In this document: positions 24,225 through 37,142 of the stretch, in pieces
Layout: each line of letters opens with the position of its first letter
Position numbering within the stretch: the first letter of the stretch is position 1
Program-made: the position numbers and the translations under genes
Assembly: GCF_026914265.1 (NCBI RefSeq)
Contig: NC_069126.1
Coordinates: 41,823,237 to 41,887,236, forward strand
Origin: Mya arenaria
Taxonomy: Eukaryota > Mollusca > Bivalvia > Myida > Myidae
Direction: 5' to 3'
DNA: 64,000 nt
Notes under the pieces: model-generated
What the model was told of the DNA's origin: nothing
The model's database searches: none
The model's input: only the letters and a program-made list of their open reading frames with translations

Positions 24225-24690
24225 AACACTATAGAACGCTTGGACACACAGGAACATTGATATGCCAGTTGGTCATGACAGGTTGATGACCCCTATCGAT
24301 TTTGAGATCAGTAGGTCAAAGGTCAAGGTCGCGGTGACCTTGATGTGAAAAAAGGTTTCCCCCACAATAACTCAAGGACGCTTGCATCCAGGAACTTCAA
24401 ACTTGGTATGTCAGTTGGTCATGACCAGTTGATGAGCCTTTTTGGTTTAGGGATCAGAAGGTTAAAAGTCAAGGTGCGGTTATCTTGAGGCGAGAAAAAC
24501 AAACGGTTTTCGCTCAATAACTAAGAACGCTTGGGCCCAGGAACTTCGTATTTGATGTGATAGTTGGTCATGATAAGTAGATGACCCTTATTGATTGTGT
24601 GGGCATTATGTCAAGGTCACAATGACCTCCAGGTGAAAAATGATTCGTTGGTCATTTGTCCGTACGTCAGGTTGCTTATGACAAGAAGAT
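24225..24690 (+). repeat. About 145-bp tandem repeat, three units
   Basis: Units share CAGGAACTTCAAACTTGGTA-like, AGTTGGTCATGACCAGTTGA and GGTCAAGGTC segments at 24,252, 24,391 and 24,539, with a degraded fourth. This is the core-repeat style of the neighbouring elements. Confidence 0.65.
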
Positions 24691-24887
24691 GACCTCGTAT
24701 GTTGGTTTGTCTGCAGTCAAAAAGTATGAATTTTATGTTCATCATTGATTATTCCTCATCTACGACCTCCCAATGGGGGAGACAAGCGCTTTTTCAAAAA
24801 AGTAAACACAAGTTTTTCCTGTCTAGTCTCAGTTTGACTGACGTTACAGTTTCCATGTTTAGTCATGGATGTTGGTTACGGTTTTAT

Positions 24888-26980
24888 TAGCTCACCTGTT
24901 ACTTTGTGACATGGTGAGCTTTTGTGATCGCCTTTTGTCCGGCGTGCGTCGTGCGGCGTGCGTCGTGCGGCGTGCATCGTGCGTCAACAATTTACTTAAA
25001 AGACATCTCCTCCTTAACCGCTGGGCCAATATTAATAAAACTTCATAGGGATGTTCCTTGGGTGGTCTTCTATCAAAGTTGTTCAAAGAATTAAATTCCA
25101 TGCAGAACTCTGGTTGCCATGGCAAACAAAAGGAAAAACTATAAAAATCTTCTTCTCCCAAACCACAAGGCTTAGGCCGTTGATATATGGTAGGTAGGAT
25201 CACCAAATGGTCCTCTACCAAGATTGTTCAAATTATGGCCCTGGGGTCAAAATTGGCTCCGCCCCGGGGGGTCATGGGTTTTCTCTATATGTTTATAGTG
25301 AAAACTTAAAAAATCTTCTCCTCTGAACTTACTTGGCCTAGAGCTTAGATATTTGGCATGATTCATCGTCTAGTGGACCTCTACAAAGTTTGTTCCAATT
25401 ATGGCCCTGGGGTCAAAATTGGCCCCGACCCGGGGGGTCATGGGTTTTCTCTATATGTTTATAGTGAAAACTTTAAAAATTCTTCTCCTCTGAACTTACT
25501 TGGCCTAGAGCTTAGATATATGGCATGATTCATCGTCTAGTGGACCTCTACAAAGTTTGTTCAAATTATGGTCTTGGGGTCAAAATTGGCCCCGCCCCGG
25601 GGGTCATGGGTTTTCTCTATATGTTTATAGTGAAAACTTAAAAAATCTTCTCCTCTGAACTTACTTGGCCTAGAGCTTAGATATTTGGCATGTTCATCGT
25701 CTAGTGGACCTCTACAAAGTTTGTTCAAATTATGGCCCTGGGGTCAAAATTGGCCCCGCCCCGGGGGGTCATGGGTTTTCTCTATATGTTTATAGTGAAA
25801 ACTTAAAAAATCTTCTCCTCTGAACTTACTTGGACAAGAGCTTAGATATTTGGCATGATTCATCGTCTAGTGGACCTTTACAAAGATTGTTCAAATTATG
25901 GCCTTGGGGTCAAAATTGGCCCCGCCCTCTTGGGGGGTCATGGGTTTTCTCTATATCTTTATAGTAAAAAAAATCAAAAATCTCCTCTGAACTTACGTTG
26001 CTTAGAGCTTAGATATTGGCATGATTCATCGTCTAGTGGACCTCTACAAAGATTGTTCAAATTATGGCCCTGGGGTCAAAATTGGCCCCGCCCCTGGGTG
26101 GTCATGGGTTTTCTCTATATGTTTATAGTGAAAACTTTAAAAAATCTTCTCCTCTGAACTTACTTGGACTAGAGCTTAGATATTTGGCATGATTCATCGT
26201 CTAGTGGACCTCTACAAAGATTGTTCAAATTATGGCCTTGGGGTCAAAATTGGCCCCGCCCCCTTGGGGGGTCATGGGTTTTCTCTATATGTTTATAGTG
26301 AAAACTTCAAAAATCATATCCTCTGAACTTACGTTGCTTAGAGCTTAGATATTTGGCATGATTTATCGTCTAGTGGACCTCTACAAAGTTTGTTCAAATT
26401 ATGGCCCTGGGGTCAAAATTAGCCACACCCCGGGGCTGATGGGTTTTCTCTATATGTGTTATAGTGAAAACTTAAAAAATCTTCTCCGAACTCACAAAGA
26501 CAAGTAACGTCTTAATTTAAACTGGATAACATATTTAGTACACATACCAATTTTCAATATGGGCCACATACAACAATTAATAACAATATACATATATAGA
26601 TACACACGTAAAATCAAGTAGTGACAAGAGCTTTGATATTTGGCATGATATATCATCTAGTTGACTTGTACCAATATTGTTCAATCTTTGGCCCTGGGGT
26701 CAAAAAATGGCCCCACCCGGGCGGTCATGGGTTTCCTTATATATGTATATGATGAAAACTTAAAAAATCTTCTTCTCCGAAACCAAAAGGCGAAGGCCTT
26801 AGATATTTGGTATGAAGCATCGTTTATCGGACCACTATTAAGATTGTTCAAACTTTAGCCCTGGGGTCAAAATTGGCCACGCCCAGTGTTCATAGGCTTA
26901 GGTTTCCAATATTTGTATATAATGGAAGAATGTGCATTATATGACAGGTGAGCGATTCAGGGCCATTTGGCCCTCTTGTT
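24888..26980 (+). mobile_element. 2.1-kb element with about ten ~165-bp core repeats
   Basis: The left end TTAGCTCACCTG is inverse to the right-end CAGGTGAGCGATTCAGGGCC, which is followed by ATTTGGCCCTCTTGTT. After a GCGTGCGTCGTGCGG stretch come about ten units of ~165 bp containing GTTCAAATTATGGCCCTGGG, GGTCATGGGTTTTCTCTATA and CTAGTGGACCTCTACAAAG. A non-homologous 140-bp stretch near 26,510-26,640 splits the array. No transposase is encoded, so it is non-autonomous. Open frames across it are by-products of the repeat. Confidence 0.75.
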
Positions 26981-26994
26981 GTTTTAGAGGAGAG

Positions 26995-27014
26995 GTTACA
27001 ATTGACTGGTGCAT
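26995..27014 (-). repeat. Isolated terminus of the GC-rich hairpin family
   Basis: GTTACAATTGACTGGTGCAT is the exact inverse of the left end of the element at 27,795. The rest of an element is not visible beside it. Confidence 0.55.
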
Positions 27015-27794
27015 TAATTAATTTCAATGATACTGACATTTAACCCTCTAGTCGACACTGGAATATTGAGCAAAGACTGAAGTATCCAAATGAGTTGAAT
27101 ACTCATATCCATAGAAGCATACATTAAGCACAAACAAGCTGAACTATTTATTTTAAGAATTAGTTATATTTTATATTTGAAACCTCAAATCTTAACGTAT
27201 TACCAATTATAATCATGCTATAAAAGAACTCGGCTTTGTCGATGATTCATCTATTATACGAATATATTTATGCACTAAAAATGAATGTGCTTTATTTCGA
27301 ATAAACTTGGCGAATGGATTGAGCGACCGGACACAAGATGTCACCACAACAACAACCATAACCGTTGGATCGTTTTTCGGTTGGCGAAGGGAAATAACTC
27401 TTTCTGGCTAAATTAGCAAAATTTTTGTGTCAATAAATTCAATATTTCTAAATATTTTTGTGACATTTTTGGTTACAAAGCGTACTATTAAGATATGAAT
27501 AAGATAGTTAACGTATTTCGGTAATTTTCTTGCGTCATTCGGTAATTATCTTTGTATTTCGGTAATTTATCATATTTCGGTAAGTCCAGTCTCCTTGTAA
27601 TTACCATAAAGCGGCACAAATGAAACGGCCATTTGAATGGATAGATTAAATCGTGGCCTCGATTATTTTTATAAGATAAGTTGAGACCACAAGTTACTCA
27701 GTTGTAGCCACGATTTAATAAGATGTGGCCGTGATTTAATAAGCTTTGGACTTGAGGAAGAACAATGCAAACGGAATTCAACAAGTATTTCATA
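27015..27794. other. Intergenic, nothing recognised
   Basis: AT-rich. ATTTCGGTAATT is repeated three to four times near 27,515-27,585. GTGGCCTCGATTATTT / GTAGCCACGATTTAATAAGA / GTGGCCGTGATTTAATAAG-like repeats lie at 27,650-27,745. No gene. Confidence 0.4.
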
Positions 27795-28102
27795 ATGCAC
27801 CAGTCAATTGTAACCACGGCTCCCAGGTCCGGCGTCATACCGGGGATAGGCGGGGAAATGGGCCGTGTTTTTACCTTTCAGGTGGCCCCGCAGTGCCGGG
27901 TGAATGCGGTGGTTCCTCGCTTTAAATATAGCGGGGAATGGACCTTACCTAGGGTCCCTGGGGTGCGGGGGCATTTGGCGAGGATTTTTATATGTTTGTC
28001 CCCGCAGGCCGGGGATTTTAGCCGGGGTTGGCTGGACCGAAAGTCAAAGTCCCCGCTATTCCCCGGACCTGGGGGGCCGTTGTTACAATTGACTGATTCA
28101 TA
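27795..28102. mobile_element. GC-rich foldback element, 308 bp
   Basis: The ends ATGCACCAGTCAATTGTAAC and GTTACAATTGACTGATTCAT are inverse. The arms continue inward (CACGGCTCCCAGGTCCGG versus CCGGACCTGGGGGGCCG) and the middle holds many CCCCGC/GCGGGG blocks that can pair. It is strikingly GC-rich against an AT-rich background, and its two open frames (27,765-28,103, 27,904-28,092) follow from that composition. Confidence 0.75.
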
Positions 28103-29017
28103 AAGAGGTTCTTTTTTAAACTTGCTTAACTCATTATTTCAGCCAAAACATGTTCATTAGGGTGTACGTCTCACCCTTGCAAAATAGTATTCCTCCAAAT
28201 TTAAGAAAAACAAATTATTGATAATTCTCCGCCCACGTTGTATTGCGGGAGGCCTTTGAGTTGAATGTTCATGTATGCTTAATAATTCTTACATGACTAA
28301 CACATCGAAACACTTAACAGACCGATTGTCTAGTACGGTAAACACTTGTTTGTGCACTTTCACCTTTAGATTCATTTTCAGAGTGTTGCTTTCGGTTTCA
28401 GCTCAATTCTCAATTGAAATTTTATCATGTTCTGATCGAGGAAATTATGTGTTTGCGAAGGAGTTCATCAACTACATTTTGTTCACCAGTTGGTTTCGTA
28501 TTGCATGTATCATTATTTCTCGGCAAAAGAGTCATTCGACATCGCGTTTCAATATTAGTATTTCAAAACATACAATTTCTTTTAAATTTTTGAAAATATT
28601 AACTCTTACCTAGGTGAAATAATATCAACTAATCACTTACAACTGACAGCAACAAAAGCATATTTGATATTTGATATGTTTTGAATATAACGTCAAAAAT
28701 TACATTATTTTCGTATCAAAACAGCAGAGCCCCATTTACAAAAATACCATGGTTGTAAGTCAATAAGATTACATACACTTTATTTGACATAGATTTGATC
28801 ATGTTAATCGGAAACCGAATTGCCAAATTTGAAATACGACGTTAGTCATTTGCGTTCTGTACGTACTGGTTATGCAGTGCCAATGAAAGGTGTTTTAAGC
28901 AAATTAATGGAACTACTCAATGGAGCGTTACATGATCGATTCAAAAATGAATAAATGGGGAGATTTGTTCAAAATGGGCTGATGCATTGTTAAAGATTCA
29001 CGTCAATGCAACATCAT
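28103..29017. other. Intergenic, nothing recognised
   Basis: A 112-codon open frame at 28,275-28,613 has no recognisable domain and no splice context. I do not call it a gene. Confidence 0.4.
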
Positions 29018-29269
29018 GTATAAGACTGCTGACAAAAATTCAGACCGCAGATTTTCATTTTTCCGTTTGAAAATTAATGTTTTATGGCTTAAAGCGTTAC
29101 TAACGGAATACATCTTCAACTTTTTATTTAAATATGAAAATCAGCGGTCTGATTTTTTTTCAGCAGTCTTTTATCACTGGTTTGCAGATATTTAACCAAA
29201 AATGGCTCATTCCAAGACAAAAATAAAAAAGTCGTCAAAACGGTTAATCTGTGAGAGTGCAGGTTTAAG
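29018..29269. mobile_element. Palindromic repeat family P, copy 3, left end missing
   Basis: It begins inside the element at AAGACTGCTGACAAAAATTC and runs through the inverse arm to CTGTGAGAGTGCAGGTTTAA. Confidence 0.7.
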
Positions 29270-29653
29270 AATTTACCTTCGTACTTTATTACAACGAATA
29301 ACGGGACATGACACTAGTGTCGTTTCATCCATCACTCGAACGATTGACTTAGCGATTGACTATTGACCTAGCGTAAAAACTATTAATTATACCAATCACA
29401 AGTTTTTTGTTTGAACGTGGCTATACATGAACAGACAGAGTGTATCAACTAACCGTAAACATATTCAAAGTATCGAATGTACGATTTAGGAATTTTGGAT
29501 GCCTGCGTTCCCATATCATTTTGATATCGTTAACAAGAGTACTGACAGAGTATGTTACAAGCAAGCTTTTTAGGCCTTGAAATATTTTCGTTAATTCTTT
29601 TTACGTATATTAATTATCGGCAAACAATGCCCTTACACATGTATTTTAAGTCA

Positions 29654-29756
29654 GTTAGATGACTTGAACTGAATTCTTAATACTTAAGAAGGACTCGTTC
29701 ACTACGCTCACTCCGCCCATTCTTAATAATTAAGAATTCACTTCATGTCATCTAAC
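29654..29756. repeat. 103-bp hairpin
   Basis: GTTAGATGACTTGAA..GAATTCTTAATACTTAAGAA pairs with TTCTTAATAATTAAGAATTC..TTCATGTCATCTAAC around a GC-richer loop. Near-perfect foldback, abutting the next element. Confidence 0.7.
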
Positions 29757-29769
29757 TATTATAAAAAGA

Positions 29770-30513
<744 letters not shown>

Positions 30514-30744
30514 TTTCATATTCATAACGAACAATTCAATTCACTTTCAAATCCAAAGAAAAACTTAAGCGTTTCCGTTACTTAAGGTAAACAATGGCGG
30601 GGAGAACGAATGACCAACACATATCTTCCCTGGGAAGGTCTGCTCTATTTTCTGAAAATAAAGAGTAACGAGTGCGACACAATTGGCAATAAAAACGACC
30701 GAACACTAACAATCGCATTCATGAATGAATTGTTTTGCGGAGAT

Positions 30745-33700
30745 ATGCCACGACAATGGATGCTTATATGCGCTCAACTTGCCGTACTCGAGTCTGGTAT
30801 GTTGGGTAAGAAAAATGCTCTGTTTCATATTAAACAACTTCAACTTCTTCTGCTACTTATACTTCTACAACAACTGCTACTAGGAATTTTTGTTATAATT
30901 CTTTTTTATGTGTATATGTGTTACTTTTAATGCTAAAAGAAATATAAAAAGCAATGTAATGAATATTTGTTTCTCCGGTTATGTTTCACGAATTGTTCTT
31001 AAAATTTCAAACATTTCTTTGCTTTAAAGCTGCACTCTCACAGGTTTACCGTTTTTACAACTTTATATGTTTTGTCTTTGAATGATCAAATTTTTGCGTA
31101 AATATCTGCAAACCAGTGATAGAAACCTGCTGACAAAAGATCAGATCTCAGATTTACATATATCCGTTCGAAAATTGAAGTTTTATGGCTAAAAAGCGTT
31201 ATTAGCGGTTACAGCAAAATGCACAAAACACCAAGTTTTAAACTTAAATATAAACATCTGCGATGTAATTTATTGTCAGCAGTATTATTTGACTGGTGTA
31301 CATGCATTTCCACATAAATTGGCTAGTTCCAAGACAAGAAAAAAATAATTGTCAAAACGTTCAATCTGTGAGAGTGCAGCTTTAACCTGTTTTTCCCCGC
31401 GTTTGTTAGCCATCGGATTGTCAACATTAATACTTAGATAAAGTCTAACTTGTAATATGTCGTTAATGAGGGTGAGATAAGTTTGCATCATGCATTTCAG
31501 CTCTTTTGGGCAACGTATGTGTAGCCAGGAACCCTTATGGAACATTATCAGTGGTAGGACCAGCTTTTGTGAACAGGGAGGTTATACTGAAGGCGACACC
31601 ATATTTTCCTTGGGGATGTGACGTAGAATGGAGATACATCATGAATGGTACAACAATATTCCAAACAATAAATGGGACAGATAAAACATATTCGGAGGAT
31701 GGTTCATTCTTTTTAAAATGGAACGCTTCTATTGAATACAACAGAACTGAAATCTACGCCGTGTGTTTAACAAACGCAACGATCGGAACACCCCTGATAA
31801 CTCTAAATATGAAAGGTATGTATCGTTGACTGTTTCAAGGCGGCTATGTCAACTTGAATTGATTTTGTCTTTTGTTTATTGTTTTTTGTTATTTGGGTTC
31901 ATGAAAGTATCCATACACAATGATGGGTTTTGTCACTGGGTTAGTCCATGTAATTTTCTTCGTATTGTGTTTGTTTCAGGTATTTATCTAACACATATTT
32001 CGGCTTTTTAGCGGTTCACATCAATTGACCCCTGACCTGAGGAATAATTCCAAATATAAATGACAACTGTTACTTCCCATTTTACTAAGTTGCTTTGTTA
32101 ATATGGTGTTTAAACAACTAAAAATAGAATATGATTTTGTTATGACGTTTTTTATTACTCAGATATAATTTATAGCTATTGATGGACATTGTGGAGCCCT
32201 CATGATTCTAAGTCCGGTTGCTCGAGGCACGGAAGTCAAAGTTGGATATTTTCCTTCTGACCAATCCATAAGGGGTCAAACGTTTACTAAACGAACATGG
32301 AAGAAAGACATGCATGAGTTCCAGCTACAAAAGGGTTCTTACGAAGAGAAACTATTTTCTGAGTATTTGTACATATTGACCATATTAAATTTCACACAAA
32401 ATGATGAAGGAACGTATTCTTTATATTGCAATTCGAGTGGCAACACGGGTTCTGTGCAGCTTCATATTTCAGGTACCATGCTTTTACTTCACCGGGTATT
32501 CTGGATTTTTAATATTTGTTTTGTATTGATACGTACTAACTCAGCTAAGAAAATGGAGGAGTCATATTAGCAAAAGAAGAAACTTGTTTGTAAAGTGATA
32601 AACGTTGTATTTTGACACGTTATATGGTATTTCATGTAATCAAAGGTTAAACGGTATTCAACGTTATTTTGTATTTGCGTTTTTTTTCAGAGCGACCGAG
32701 TTACCCAGTTCTCGGTCCAAAGTTTTCTGACTTTAATACAACAGAATGTATTTATGTTTATGTTGGCTCCGACTTGTATTGCAAAACTGAAAATGGAACA
32801 GAGCCTGTACAAGTATCACTTTTAATTGGCAATGATTCATTTGTTCTTGCTGAAAGCGAACAGAACAAAGGGTTTTACCTATTCAGTAACGTTCAACAAA
32901 AAATGGCTGGACTGTCGAGACTGAATGTGACATGTCAGGTTTCAAATGCAGCCCTTGAAACACCTTACGAAGTACACGGCGTTCTATGTAACGTAGGTAA
33001 GCAAGTTAGCGACACCTGATTCATTTTTGTGTGCTGGAAAAAGTATAAATTGTTTATAAAAAAATAATGCTGTAAACATTATTGTGTTTTAATTATAGAA
33101 AAAGGTAGCCTGCCTGTTCTAACAGTTCCTGAACAACTTCATGGAGAAAGATCTTCATCAATTTGTGAAGTGCGAAATGCTTTACCAGCGCCGGCAATAG
33201 AAATACGAGTTGACAAAGTTTTGCAAGCAAATGTTCAACAAATTGATTTATTCGATGGATCTTCTCATACGTTTACCAGCACAGCAACGATGACAAAGAC
33301 GAACACAACATGGAATGGACAACAAATGTGCTGTACGTTAAAAAGGAAGTTTGGTCTTGAAAATGTGTCAGAATGCAAAAACATCAGTATGAAATGTAAG
33401 TTTAACTCGGAGCGTATCGATTGTATAATCACGCGTACTAGTAAAAGTTGAAGCGGGACATTGATAATAGACATAACAAATTTAATTTATCTTTATTTTA
33501 TGTTTCAATTGTTGGAATATAAATATTATTTTAAGCAATTTGTATTTTCTGAACTAAAAATGGTAAAAATTATATTTATGAGTTTGTCTTATTCTGTGTT
33601 GCGATCCGCCGTTGGATCTTTCAATGTCCTTAAACACAATACATGTTTATAACAACATTTTCTCGATTTTCGTACAACTCGCAGTAAAGCCGCGACTGGT

Positions 33701-36700
33701 CATCTACTTTTTCTTTAAAAGGCACCCGTCTTCCGGAATATACTTTTATATTATGATGTCATATCTTCCATTCAAGCTGTTTTATCAACTAGTAACAGGC
33801 ATTAGATAAACAAATCTGTAAAAGTATAAAAACTAATCCATTCTCTTTACTGTGCGTTCCTTTTACTTTGTTACCTACTTAAATATGTATGCACTTCTTT
33901 GTGTATTAAGGCTGTATATTATTCTTTAAACGGATCCGTCATCCAGAATGTATTTTTATATTACGATATTCTTATACAGAGTATTTTACTCATTTACAAC
34001 AGTAATTAACAGTAGATGTCTTAAAAATATTGTTACTGTCTACGCTTACATTCAGGTGATCCGACTTTAAATCTGAACAAGACATCACCTGTCGATTTAC
34101 CTCCGAATAAAACATTGGTCGTTAAATGTACTGTGAATGATTGCAATGCTGAAGGGTTATGGACGCTTAAGTGGGAAGATAAACATAACTCTATTATAAA
34201 GACTTGCAACAAAACAGAGGAATGCCTATTAACACTGAATTATACGGGAGATGGTAAAAAGACGTACACATGCAGAGCATGGAAATCACTGTTTACTCTG
34301 AATATTTCGTTGACAGTTTCAAGTTCAATGAGTGATGGTTTGTAATTAACAGTTCAGATTTTAGATAAATGTAAGGGACTCATTTACGTTTTATAGGGGC
34401 AGGCATCGATTGTTTTTAATTTCATGTGAAATATGAACAAAATGATTGTTATAGTAATAACATATCATCAAAATAAGTGGCGCAATAGAAAATGGAATGG
34501 TTCTAGGCTTTAATTTACACAAAAAGTTCAAATGAGTTTCTGCCTGTTATAACAGTACGTGATTCATAAAATTTAAACAAATTGAATTCAAAATCTAACC
34601 CACATTAAACGGGTCCCTTTCAAATATTTCAATCTTACTAAAACAATCGTTTTCAGTTAGTCAACCCCATGAAAAGGACAATCAGACATTTTCTTCAACA
34701 TCCCGATTTCCTCTCAACAATATACTTATCGGAACAGGCGTTTTATGTGGACTCTGCATCTTGTTTATAATCGGAAGTAAGGATTTCGTTCCCTGGATGC
34801 TTTAATCAATTTAAACACTTAATGTAGTTCAGTTTTCTGCAAACAGTCACAACGTGCAGTTTTGAAAGGGTGGTGTTGTGTAATTATTTTTTCCAATGCA
34901 TTGACTAATGGTATCCGTATAGTCAGGAAAAAATAACAGAAACAGTTCTTTTGTTATTTTCTTATTTTCTCTTTTGCTTAGTTGAACATAACTAGTGTAA
35001 GGTATGATTAAAGTCTTGAAAAGGGCAAAATATAGGTTTCTGCCTTTTACTTTATTGCATGATTATGCTTAATTCACTTGATTTTAATCATAAAAAATAA
35101 AGCCATATAGTGCCTGTACAGATAAAATATATAAGCCGTTATAATTGATTTGTTTAATTAATAGATACGTGGCCAAGTATTTCTCAGTTACAACGCGCCA
35201 AAATATCGCTAACATTGGTTATTTTGTACAAAAATCATATGCTTTTTCTTCCTTAAATTCAAATGAGTTAAACATAATAATGCATTAAATATAAAACAAT
35301 AATTTGCCTTCAACATATATTGCGCCCCTTTAAAGACTAACTTACAGAAAACACAGGGCCAACATGGAAATATGAATGTTTCGTTCGAAAACGAATTAAG
35401 TGTGTCTTCATTTTATCTATCGTTTCAAATGTTATAACTTTCTTTGTTGTTCAAAGGCACTTCAAACAAAAGTATTCTATTAAAACTTATGTTGATTATA
35501 CTTTTCATATGAATAAATATCTTTTTAAGGATGTGTATATCTTAAACGGCGAAAGGTCAACGAAATCAACACAATAGAAATGTATGTATCAATTGTAATT
35601 TCGAATTAGTGATTTAGAATTCAAGATTTTTGTTAGATGTGACACCTTTGGATTTATTGAAATAATCATTGTTGATAAATCATGTTCTTCATTCTTTTTT
35701 ACGATAAAGCAGTGTAAACGATATTCGAGATTATTAAATACGACATACTCGTCTAAGTTCTTATTCCAGTAAAACAAATGAAATAGTTGTTGTTATTTTT
35801 CAGTGTTGAAAATCATAGGGGTAAGTTTCTATTGTTTAGTATTTTATACATAAATGCATGAATCCTTTCGATGCCCCTTTGAAACCGCGTTCTGCAGTCT
35901 TGCGGATACGTATGCTGCTTAATTTTGATTTTTTGCTAAAGGAGGGTTTATGACACAACATATCGAAATAAATTACATTTAAATATTTGAATCTAAACAA
36001 CGGTTTATGACATAACATATCGACATGAATTACATACATATCCAAATAATAATGATAATAATAATACAAATATGTATCCATTAGACAACTTACAGTAACC
36101 ATATACATGTAAATATTAAAAAATAAAAAAATAGCATTCTTTAAAGATGCAACTACTGGTAATTCATTTGATACAATATGCATGAGTTCAGTTTTGATTT
36201 GTACCCCCAAAACATTAAAATAAAGACAATTAATATATACTTTGATATTTATGATAAAAGCGTTCGATTACAATTGCATGCTGGCGAAATAAAGGTTTCA
36301 AGTTAAAAAAACAAACTGATTGATTGGCCATTGTTCACAGAATAGTTATCAAAAACCGCATACAATTTGCAAAGACAGAGATTTGGTATTTTATCTACAT
36401 GTAGTTCCATACGATTGGTTTTGTATCACTATATTCTAGTATGACAAACGATTTCCCTCCCAATTATTGACATCTTTAAATGATAGAAATTTATGATTCC
36501 TGAAAAAACAGACACCTCGTTGGACAATGGCGTGCTACACATAGAAACGGGAGGAGTCCAGTACGCAGTCATGCAGAGACAGGCGGCTACACAGAGGACT
36601 GGAACGCAGGTATCTCACTTCACTTTGAGAATTTTTCTAAGAGATTACTGCGATGCAATGCAAAATCAAAAGTACAAAGTACCTTCACCACCGACGTTCG

Positions 36701-37142
36701 ACGTGAAGGTTACATTCACCCTTATAGTCAACAATATAATTGCAAACATTAGAGCAGGTGCACAATCTTTTATAAAGACTAAATGTATCCTATATCTTTA
36801 TGTATCCAAGGGTTTTAACGTATCATGATATTTTACCAGATGCCATGCAAGTTAAACATACAAGTATCCTTTCTTCGATGAAATCCTTCATCGGTTATAC
36901 TAATGCTAACTGATCATATCATTTGGTAACTGTTACAATTAAATATATATTATATTTTTCAGCAACCACATGCTGGCGGTGGCCTAACGTACGCCGAGTT
37001 GGACATCAAGTTCCTACAGGAAGCTACCGCCAGAGTTCCGCCAAGAAAAAATAACACGCCGACGGAATATGCTGACATTGCGTTTTCCTCAACACAGAAA
37101 TCTGCTGAAGAAGATCATGTTTACCACAATACATCTGCGTAG
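30745..37142 (+). CDS. Ig-superfamily receptor copy A, ITIM/ITSM tail (complete)
   Basis: Unnamed type I membrane receptor. Exons: 30745-30796 (signal peptide MPRQWMLICAQLAVLESA), 31501-31815, 32176-32472, 32691-32996, 33099-33395, 34056-34337 (five Ig-like domains, one exon each, all phase 1), 34657-34776 (membrane span about 539-556, ILIGTGVLCGLCILFIIG), 35804-35820 (17-nt microexon), 36487-36609, 36963-37142. The phases join to 662 residues. D2 ends DEGTYSLYC and D5 has VVKCTV..W..TYTC, typical Ig signatures. D1 is odd, with only four residues from Cys to Trp (GCDVEW). N-glycosylation sequons are frequent. The tail's four tyrosines are Y588 (YAVM, PI3K-type YxxM), Y613 (LTYAEL, ITIM), Y639 (TEYADI, ITSM-type) and Y657 (YHNT, YxN Grb2-type). 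This suggests phosphotyrosine-based, probably inhibitory, surface signalling. The ligand is unknown. Confidence 0.85.
31025..31385. mobile_element. Palindromic repeat family P, copy 4 (full length)
   Basis: It runs from TAAAGCTGCACTCTCACAGG to CTGTGAGAGTGCAGCTTTAA with internal inverse arms. It sits in intron 1 of receptor copy A and is absent from copy B, so it arrived after the A/B duplication. Confidence 0.85.

Noticed and set aside
25855-26157. 100-codon open frame with internal repeats
   Set aside because: A by-product of the ~165-bp core units. The encoded repeats vary and break in neighbouring units.
27765-28103. 112-codon open frame in GC-rich DNA
   Set aside because: Lies across a palindromic mobile element and carries no recognisable domain.
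28275-28613. 112-codon open frame as a small gene
   Set aside because: No homology, no splice partners, and a composition like the flanking DNA.
30610-30930. 106-codon open frame as an upstream gene
   Set aside because: It contains the copy A signal exon in another register of interpretation. The homologous signal exon in copy B and the phase 1 donor at 30,797 support the short exon instead.
36574-36600. A third strict ITIM at Y588 of copy A
   Set aside because: The +3 residue is Met (YAVM), which does not fit [ILV]. Only copy B (YAVV) meets the strict rule.
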